NCBI RefSeq assembly: GCF_037975245.1
Contig: NC_092582.1
Coordinates: 20,856,577-20,920,576 of the forward strand
Source: Apostichopus japonicus
Taxonomy: Eukaryota > Echinodermata > Holothuroidea > Aspidochirotida > Stichopodidae
Reading direction: 5' to 3'
DNA: 64,000 nt
A model generated the notes under the pieces. It made no database searches, was not told the origin of the DNA, and saw nothing but the letters and a program-made list of their open reading frames with translations. The translations under genes were made by a program, and so were the position numbers. Below are positions 57,262 to 64,000 of the stretch, piece after piece. Within the stretch, counting starts at the first letter, position 1; the number at the start of each line of letters is the position of its first letter.

Positions 57262-58984
57262 CCGCACATTCGATTTATTGGTACCGCACGTTCGATTTAT
57301 CGGTATCGCACATTGGATTCATCGGTATCGCACGTTCGATTAATGTCTATCGCGCGTTCGATTTATCGGTGCCGCACTTTCGATTTATCGGTACCGCACT
57401 TTCGATTTATCGGTACCGCACATTCGATTTTTCGGTATCGCACATTCGATTTATCGGTATCGCACGTTCGCTTAATCGATATCGCCCGTTCGATTTATCG
57501 GTACTGCACTTTCGATTTATCGGTACTGCACATTCGATTGATCGGTATCGTAAATTCGATTTATCGGTATCGCACGTTCGATTTATCGGTACCGCACTTT
57601 CGATTTATCGGTATCGCACGTTCGATTAATGTCTATCGCGCGTTCGATTTATCGGTGCCGCACTTTCGATTTATCGGTACTGCACATTCGATTGATCGGT
57701 ATCGTAAATTCGATTTATCGGTATCGTATTTTCGAATTAACGGTATCGCACATTCGATTTATCGGTATCGCACGTTCGATTAACAGCTATCGCACGTTCG
57801 ATTTATCGGTACCGCACATTCGTTTGATCGGTATCGTTAATTCGATTTATCGGTATCGCACGTTCCATTTATCGGTACCGCACGTTCGATTTATCGGTAT
57901 CGTATTTTCGAATTAACGGTATCGCACATTCGATTTATCGGTATCGCACGTTCGATTAACAGCTATCGCACGTTCGATTTATCGGTACCGCACATTCGTT
58001 TGATCGGTATCGTAAATTCGATTTATCGGTATCGCACGTTCCATTTTTCGGTATCGCACATTCTATTTATCGGTATCGCACGTTCGATTAATCGGTATCG
58101 CAAATTGGATTGATCGGTAAAGCAAATTATATTTATCGGTACCGCACATTCGAATTTTCGGTATCGCACATTCGATTTATCGGTATCGTAAATTCGATTA
58201 ATTGGTATCGCACGTTCGATTTATCGGTACCGCACGTTCGATTTATCGGTATCGCACTTTCAATTAATGTCTATCGCGCGTTCGATTTATCAGTGCCGCA
58301 CTTTCGATTTATCGGTACTGCACTTTCGATTTATCGGTACTGCACATTCTATTGATCGGTATCGTAAATTCTATTTATCGGTATCGCACGTTCGATTTAT
58401 CGGTATCGTATTTTCCATTGATCGGTATCGTACATTCGATTTATCGATACCACACTTTCGATTTATCTGTATCGTATTTTCGATTTTTCGGTATCGCACA
58501 TTCGATTGATCGGTACCGCACATTCGATTTATCGGGATCGTAAATTCGATTTATCGGTACTGCAGATTCGATTGATCGGTATCGTAAATTCGATTTATCG
58601 GTATCGCACGTTCGATTTATCGGTACCGCACTTTCGATTTATTGGTATCGCACGTTCTATTAATCGCTATCGCACGTTCGATTAATCGACATCGCACGTT
58701 CGATTAATGTCTATCGCGCGTTCGATTTATCGGTATCGCACAATCGATTTATCGGTGTCTCAAGGTCGATTAATAGCTATCGCACGTTCGATTAATCGTT
58801 ATCGCACGTTCGATTAATCGGTACCGCACTTTCGATTTATCGGTATCGCACAATCGATTTATCGGTAACGCAAGTTCGATTAATCGCTATCGCATGTTCG
58901 ATTTATCGGTACCGCATGTTCCATTTATCGGTATCGCACATTCGATTTATCGGTATCGCACGTTCGATTAATGTCTGTCGCGCG
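57262..58984 (+). repeat. Less ordered satellite before the polarity switch
   Basis: Only 22-bp monomers are present, and no second copy of the whole stretch was found in the window. It contains a 176-bp tandem duplication (listed separately), divergent monomers such as GGTAAAGCAAATTATATT (about 58,116), and one domain-2-type GATCGGGATCG/ACTGCAG-like stretch at about 58,530-58,570 (here written TTATCGGGATCG). No gene was seen. Confidence 0.85.
57707..58045 (+). repeat. 176-bp tandem duplication (8 monomers x 2)
   Basis: CGTATTTTCGAATTAACGG occurs at 57,725 and 57,901, exactly 176 bp apart, with GATTAACAGCTATCG and CATTCGTTTGATCGG also repeated. One visible difference is CGTTAATTCG in the first unit against CGTAAATTCG in the second. 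Confidence 0.92.
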
Positions 58985-59030
58985 TTCGATTATCGGTACC
59001 GGCGGTATCGATAAATCGAACGTGCGATAG
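58985..59030. other. Polarity switch (head-to-head junction) of the array
   Basis: Forward sequence ending TTCGATTATCGGTACCG (to about 59,001) is followed directly by GCGGTATCGATAAATCGAA in reverse orientation. The junction lies in or beside the 8-bp palindrome CGGTACCG, which is itself a common monomer variant. The flanks are not a perfect hairpin: the forward side has GTCTGTCGCGCGTTCG, while the reverse side has CGTGCGATAGCGATTCATCG. The switch is therefore not a simple fold-back of the adjacent DNA. Confidence 0.93.
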
Positions 59031-59169
59031 CGATTCATCGAACGTGCGATAGCGATTAATCGAACGTGCGATAGCGATTAATCGAACTTGCGATACCGAT
59101 AAATCGATTGTGCGATACCGATAAATCGAATGTGCGATACCGATTAATAGAACGTGCGATACCAATAAA

Positions 59170-60823
59170 TCGAAAGTGCGGTACCGATAAATCGAATGTG
59201 CGATACCGATAAATCGAATTTACGATACCGATCAATCGAATCTGCAGTACCGATAAATCGAATTAACGATCCCGATCAATCGAATGTGCGGTACCGATCA
59301 ATCGAATGTGCCATACGGAAAAATCGAATGTGCGGTTCCGATAAATCGAAAGTGCGGTACCGATAAATCGAACGTGCGATACCGATAAATCGAATTTACG
59401 ATACCGATCAATCGAATGTGCGGTACCGATAAATCGAAAGTGCAGTACCGATAAATCGAACGTGCGATAGCGATTAAGCGAACGTGCGATACCGATAAAT
59501 CGATTGTGCGATACCGATAAATCGAATGTGCGGTACCGATAATTCGAAAGTACGGTACCGATAAATCGAAAGTGCGGCACCGATAAATCGAACGCGCGAT
59601 AGACATTAATCGAACGTGCGATACCGATGAATCGAATGTGCGATACCGATAAATCGAACGTGCGGTACCGATAAATCGATTGTGCGATACCGATTAATCG
59701 AACTTGCGATACCGATAAATCGAATTTACGATACCGATCAGTCGAAAGTGCGGTACCGATTAATCGAATTTGCGATACCGATCAATCGAACTTGCGATAC
59801 CGATAAATCGAATGTGCGGTACCGATAAATCGAATGTGCGATACCGATAAATCGAACGTGCGATACCTATAAGTCGAATTTACGATAACGATCAATCGAA
59901 TGTGCAGTACCGATAAATGGAAAGTGCGACACCGATGAATCGAACGCGCGATAGACATTAATCGAATGTGCGATACCGATCAATCGAAAGTGCGGTACCG
60001 ATAAATCGAATGTGCGATACCGATAAATCGAATTTACGATACCGATCAATCGAATCTGCAGTACCGATAAATCGAATTAACGATCCCGATCAATCGAATG
60101 TGCGGTACCGATCAATCGAATGTGCCATACGGAAAAATCGAATGTGCGGTTCCGATAAATCGAAAGTGCGGTACCGATAAATCGAACGTGCGATACCGAT
60201 AAATCGAATTTACGATACCGATCAATCGAATGTGCGGTACCGATAAATCGAAAGTGCAGTACCGATAAATCGAACGTGCGATAGCGATTAAGCGAACGTG
60301 CGATACCGATAAATCGATTGTGCGATACCGATAAATCGAATGTGCGGTACCGATAATTCGAAAGTGCGGTACCGATAAATCGAAAGTGCGACACCGATAA
60401 ATCGAACGTGCGATAGACATTAATCGAACGTGCGATACCGATGAATCGAATGTGCGATACTGATAAATCGAACGTGCGGTACCGATAAATCGATTGTGCG
60501 ATACCGATTAATCGAACTTGCGATACCGATAAATCGAATTTACGATACCGATCAGTCGAAAGTGCGGTACCGATTAATCGAATTTGCGATACCGATCAAT
60601 CGAACTTGCGATACCGATAAATCGAATGTGCGGTACCGATAAATCGAATGTGCGATACCGATAAATCGAACGTGCGATACCTATAAGTCGAATTTACGAT
60701 AACGATCAATCGAATGTGCAGTACCAATAAATGGAAAGTGCGACACCGATGAATCGAACGCGCGATAGACATTAATCGAATGTGCGATACCGATCAATCG
60801 AAAGTGCGGTACCGATAAATCGA
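59170..60823 (-). repeat. 814-bp tandem duplication (37 monomers x 2)
   Basis: ATACGGAAAAATCG, CGATTAAGCGAACG and ACCTATAAGTCG each recur 814 bp apart (for example 59,867 and 60,681 for CTATAAGTCG). The match runs from about 59,170/59,984 to 60,009/60,823 with few differences, so the two units are adjacent in the reverse arm. Confidence 0.92.
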
Positions 60824-61450
60824 ACTTGCGGGACCGATAAATCGAACTTGCGATACCGATTAATCGAATGTGCGGTACCGATAAGTCAAATTTACGATAA
60901 CGATAAATCGAATGTGCGGTACCGATAAATCGAATGTGCGATACCGATAAATCGAACGTGCGATACCTATAAGTCGAATTTACGATAACGATCAATCGAA
61001 TGTGCAGTACCGATGAATGGAAAGTGCGGTACCGATCAATCGAACGCGCGATAGACATTAATCGAATGTGCGATACCGATCAATCGAAAGTGCGGTACCG
61101 ATAAATCGAACTTGCGGGACCGATAAATCGAACTTGCGATACCGATTAATCGAATGTGCGGTACCGATAAGTCAAATTTACGATAACGATAAATCGAATG
61201 TGCGGAACCGATAAATCGAATGTGCGATACCGATAAATCGAACGTGCGATACCTATAAGTCGAATTTACGATAACGATCAATCGAATGTGCAGTACCGAT
61301 GAATGGAAAGTGCGATACCGATCAATCGAACGCGCGATAGACATTAATCGAATGTGCGATACCGATCAATCGAAAGTGCGGTACCGATAAATCGAACTTG
61401 CGGGACCGATCAATCGAACTTGCGATACCGATTAATCGAATGTGCGGTAC
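60620..61450 (-). repeat. 286-bp higher-order repeat (13 monomers), almost 3 copies
   Basis: ATAGACATTAATCG occurs at 60,765, 61,051 and 61,337, and CTATAAGTCG at 60,681, 60,967 and 61,253, all at 286-bp spacing. The shared rare variant CTTGCGGGACCGAT is seen in all copies. The first copy overlaps the end of the 814-bp duplication. The match ends near 61,450 at GGTACAGATCAGTCG. Confidence 0.92.
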
Positions 61451-63096
61451 AGATCAGTCGAAAGTGCGATACAGATAAATCGAATGTGCGGAACCGATAT
61501 ATCGATTGTGCGATACCGATAAATAGAAAGTGCGGTACCGATAAATCGAATGTGCGATACCGATCAGTCGAACTTGCGATAGCGATTAATAGAACGTGCG
61601 ATAGCGATTAATCGAACGTGCGATACCAATAAATCGAAAGTGCGGTACCGATAAATCGAACGTGCGATACCGATCAATCGAATGTGCGGTACCGATAAAT
61701 CGAAAGTGCGATAGCGGTTAATCGAACGTGCGATACCGATAAATCGAATGTGCGATACCGATAAATTGAAAATACGATACCGATAAATCGAATGTGCGGT
61801 ATCGATAAATCGAATGTGCGACACCGATAAATCGAATGTGCGGTACCGATAAATCGAAAGTGCGGTACCGATAAATCGAACGTGCGATACCGATAAATTG
61901 AATTTACGATACCGATCAATCGAATGTGCAGTACCGATCAATCGAAACTGCGGCACCGATAAATCGAACGCGCGATAGACATTAATCGAACGTGCGATAC
62001 CGATAAATTGAATTTACGATACCGATCAATCGAATATGCAGTACCGATAACACGAATTTACGATCCCGATCAATCGAATGTGCGGTACCGATCAATCGAA
62101 TGTGCGATACGGAAAAATGGAATGTGCGGTACCGATAAATCGAAAGTGCGGTACCGATAAATCGAACGTGCGATACCGATAAATCGAATTTACGATACCG
62201 ATAAATCGAATGTGCGGTACCGATAAATCGAACGTGCGATACCGATAAATCGAATTTACGATATCGAACAATCGAAAGTGCGGTATCGATTTATCGAACG
62301 TGCGATAGCGATTAATCGAACGTGCGATAGCCATTAATCGAACTTGCGATACCGATAAATCGATTGTGCGATACCGATAAATCGAATGTGCGATACCGAT
62401 AAATCGAAAGTGCGATAGCGATTAATCGAATGTGCGATACCGATTAATAGAACGTGCGATACCAATAAATCGAAAGTGCGGTACCGATAAATCGAACGTG
62501 CGATACCGATAAATCGAATTTACGATACCGATCAATCGAATCTGCAGTACCGATAAATCGAATTTACGAACCCGATCAATCGAATGTGCGATATGGAAAT
62601 ATCGAATGTGCGGTACCGATAAATCGAAAGTGCGGTACCGATAAATCGAACGTGCGATACCGATAAATCGAATTTACGATACCGATCAATCGAATGTGCA
62701 GTACCGATAAATCGAAAGTGCAGTACCGATAAATCGAACGTGCGATAGCGATTAGGCGAACGTGCGATACCGAAAAATTTAATGTGTGGTAACGATAAAT
62801 CGAATGTGCGGTACCGATAAATCGAAAGTGCGGCACCGATAAATCGAACGCGCGATAGACATTAATCGAACGTGCGATACCGATAAATGGAATGTGCGAT
62901 ACCGATAAATCGAATGTGCGGTACCGATAAATCGAACGTGCGGTACCGATAAATCGAACGTGCGATACCGATAAATCGAATTTACGATACCGATCAATCT
63001 AAAGTGCGGTATTGATTAATCGAACGTGCGATACCGATTAATCGTACGTGCGATAGCGATTAATAGAACGTGCGATACCAATAAATCGAATGTGCA
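61451..63096 (-). repeat. Reverse-orientation satellite, no large local duplication seen
   Basis: Continuous reverse monomers with scattered variants (for example GATAACACGAATTTACG at about 62,046, CGATTAGGCGAACG at 62,747 and AAAAATTTAATGTG at 62,773). CTGCAGTACC and CGAACCCGATC mark one domain-2-type unit at about 62,540-62,580. No gene or unique sequence was seen. Confidence 0.85.
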
Positions 63097-63400
63097 GTAC
63101 CGATAAATCGAACGTGCGATACCGATAAATCGAATTTACGATACCGATCAATCGAATCTGCAGTACCGATAAATCGAATTTACGATCCCGATCAATCGAA
63201 TGTGCGGTACCGATAAATCGAATGTGCGATACGGATAAATCGAAAGTGCGGTACCGATAAATCGAACGTGCGATACCGATAAATCGAATTTACGATACCG
63301 ATCAATCGAATCTGCAGTACCTATAAATCGAATTTACGATCCCGATCAATCGAATGTGCGGTACCGATCACTCGAATGTGCGATACCGAAAAATCGAAAA
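63097..63400 (-). repeat. 154-bp tandem duplication (7 monomers x 2)
   Basis: CTGCAGTACC occurs at 63,158 and 63,312, and the flanking GATCCCGATCAATCG repeats at the same 154-bp spacing. The match weakens after about 63,368 (ACCGATCACTCG). Confidence 0.88.
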
Positions 63401-64000
63401 TACGATACAGATAAATCGAAAGTGTGGTATCGATAAATCGAATGTACGATACCGATCAATCGAAAGTGCGGTCCGATAATACAAACTTGCGATACCGATG
63501 AATCGAATTTGCGATACCGATTAATCGAATGTGCGGTACGGATAAATCGAAATTGCGATACCGATAAATCGAATGTGCGGAACCGATAAATCGATTGTGC
63601 GATACCGAAAATTCGAAAGTGCGGTACCGGTTAATCGAACTTGCGATACCGATAAATCGATTGTGCAATACCGACAAATCGAACGTGCGATAGCGATTAA
63701 TAGAACTTGCGATACCGATAAATGGAAAATACGATACCGATAAATCGAACGTGCGATACCGATATATCGAAAGTGCGGTACCGATTTATCGATTGTGCAA
63801 TACCGATGAATCGAATGTGCAATACCGATGAATCGAATGTGCGATACCGATAATTCGCACGTGCGGTACCGATAAATCGAAAGTGCCCAACCGATAAATC
63901 GAACGTGCGATACAGATAAATCAAAAATACGATACCGATCAATCGAAAGTGCGGTACCGATAAATCGAACTTGCGATACCGATCAATCGAACTTGCGATA
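63401..64000 (-). repeat. Divergent reverse satellite to the window end
   Basis: The monomers here are more divergent than average, with short or altered units such as GGTCCGATAATACAAAC at about 63,470, ATAATTCGCACGTGCGG at 63,850 and GTGCCCAACCGATAAATCG at 63,886. Orientation is still reverse. The array is cut by the window edge. Confidence 0.85.

Larger units (their letters stand above)
45156..57262 (+). repeat. Large tandem duplication, copy 2 (12.1 kb)
   Basis: Second copy of 31,983-45,155. Differences: +704 bp (a tandem duplication at 45,886-47,315); about -396 bp near 47,825 (equivalent of roughly 33,940-34,340 missing) with +22 bp near 47,970; -22 bp near 48,435; -1,955 bp within about 49,170-49,290; +528 bp at 53,556-54,620; +22 bp near 56,185; and +2 and +22 bp near 57,135-57,220. 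Beyond about 57,262 the match ends. Confidence 0.92.
1..59002 (+). repeat. Satellite arm in forward orientation
   Basis: All monomers here read CGATTTATCGG then TATCGCACATT on the given strand. No monomer in reverse orientation was seen before about 59,003. Two subdomains can be told apart by diagnostic variants. From 1 to about 29,300 there are CGAATCATCGG, TTTGATTTAGCGG, CAAATGATCGG and ATCGCTATCGTAAG. From about 29,300 to 58,984 there are GATTTTCCGTATCG, GATCGGGATCG, CACGTTATATTAATCG and GGTATCCACGTTCGC. Confidence 0.97.
1..64000. repeat. 22-bp satellite DNA array filling the window
   Basis: Every part of the window is a head-to-tail run of a 22-bp monomer, consensus CGATTTATCGG then TATCGCACATT. 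Conserved anchors are the three CpGs at monomer positions 1-2, 9-10 and 15-16. Most variation falls at position 6 (T, A, G or C), position 14 (T or C) and positions 17-20 (CACA, CACG, CACT, TAAA, CAAG, TATT, CATA). Composition of the consensus is 41% GC with three CpGs per 22 bp, about 3.3 times the value expected from its C and G content. There is no interrupting unique sequence, transposon or gene. Tandem short-period arrays of this length are known from eukaryotic heterochromatin. The family is not one I recognise by name. Confidence 0.99.
59003..64000 (-). repeat. Satellite arm in reverse orientation
   Basis: From about 59,003 to the end every monomer is the reverse complement of the forward arm (for example CGATACCGATAAATCGAA). 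Open frames switch to the minus strand at the same point, as expected if the satellite rather than coding capacity determines them. Diagnostic variants of domain 2 are present in reverse complement: CGATCCCGATC, ATACGGAAAAATCG and TCTGCAGTACC. This arm is therefore an inverted relative of the 32-58 kb domain and not an unrelated satellite. The array continues past the window end. Confidence 0.97.

Noticed and set aside
58100-58150. Possible insertion of foreign sequence (GGTAAAGCAAATTATATT)
   Set aside because: It aligns to the monomer with several substitutions and keeps the 22-bp register on both sides, so it is a divergent monomer.
58985-59030. Fold-back chimeric read or palindromic assembly artefact
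   Set aside because: The two flanks are not reverse complements beyond what any two monomers share, and the reverse arm has its own duplications. It remains possible as an assembly join, so it needs read support, but the sequence does not look like a hairpin artefact.
1-64000. CRISPR array
   Set aside because: Units of 22 bp are directly abutting with no unique spacers, and there are no cas genes. The pattern is a tandem satellite.
1-64000. Telomeric repeat
   Set aside because: No short G-rich telomere unit (such as TTAGG or TTAGGG) occurs in tandem. The 22-bp period and sequence do not resemble a telomere repeat, and the polarity switch would be unusual for one.
1-64000. tRNA, rRNA or other structured RNA genes
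   Set aside because: No conserved RNA gene sequence was seen. The small palindromes are part of the monomer and recur everywhere.

Overview
The whole 64-kb window is one tandem satellite DNA array. The monomer is 22 bp, with consensus CGATTTATCGG followed by TATCGCACATT, so the window holds roughly 2,900 monomers. I found no protein-coding gene, RNA gene, transposon or unique intergenic segment. Every line read on either strand is a variant of the same monomer. This is the architecture of eukaryotic constitutive heterochromatin (pericentromere, centromere, subtelomere or a sex/B chromosome block), probably from a long-read assembly. The sequence cannot name the species. The monomer has three CpGs with little decay, which favours a lineage with weak repeat methylation, such as many invertebrates. 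That is inference.

Layout: (1) 1-29,300, domain 1, is built from blocks duplicated at several scales. A ~2.94-kb block occurs at 1, 13,155 and 24,690. A ~5.4-6-kb block occurs at 8,746 and 18,690. Local 308-bp (14-monomer) and 462-bp (21-monomer) tandem duplications recur inside these. (2) 29,100-31,770 is a 1,495-bp tandem duplication. (3) 31,983-57,262, domain 2, is a direct tandem duplication with a 13.17-kb unit. The second copy has since gained 704, 528 and several 22-bp segments and lost about 396 and 1,955 bp. It contains a 351-bp (16-monomer) higher-order repeat carrying a CTGCAG variant. (4) 57,262-58,984 is less ordered satellite with a 176-bp duplication. (5) At about 59,003 the polarity of the array flips, and the remaining 5 kb (59,003-64,000) is the same satellite in reverse orientation, with 814-, 286- and 154-bp local duplications.

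Long open frames are present (up to 323 codons) but are a by-product of the monomer. Because 22 is 1 modulo 3, the array cycles through all three frames every 66 bp, and the consensus has no stop on its forward strand. Each frame therefore reads the same 22-residue periodic peptide. I annotate none of them as genes.

The main interest is structural: a near-complete record of unequal exchange and segmental copying in a short-period satellite, the head-to-head polarity switch, and a monomer whose two most variable positions toggle perfect palindromes. Coordinates of block edges come from reading by eye and are good to about one monomer unless stated.
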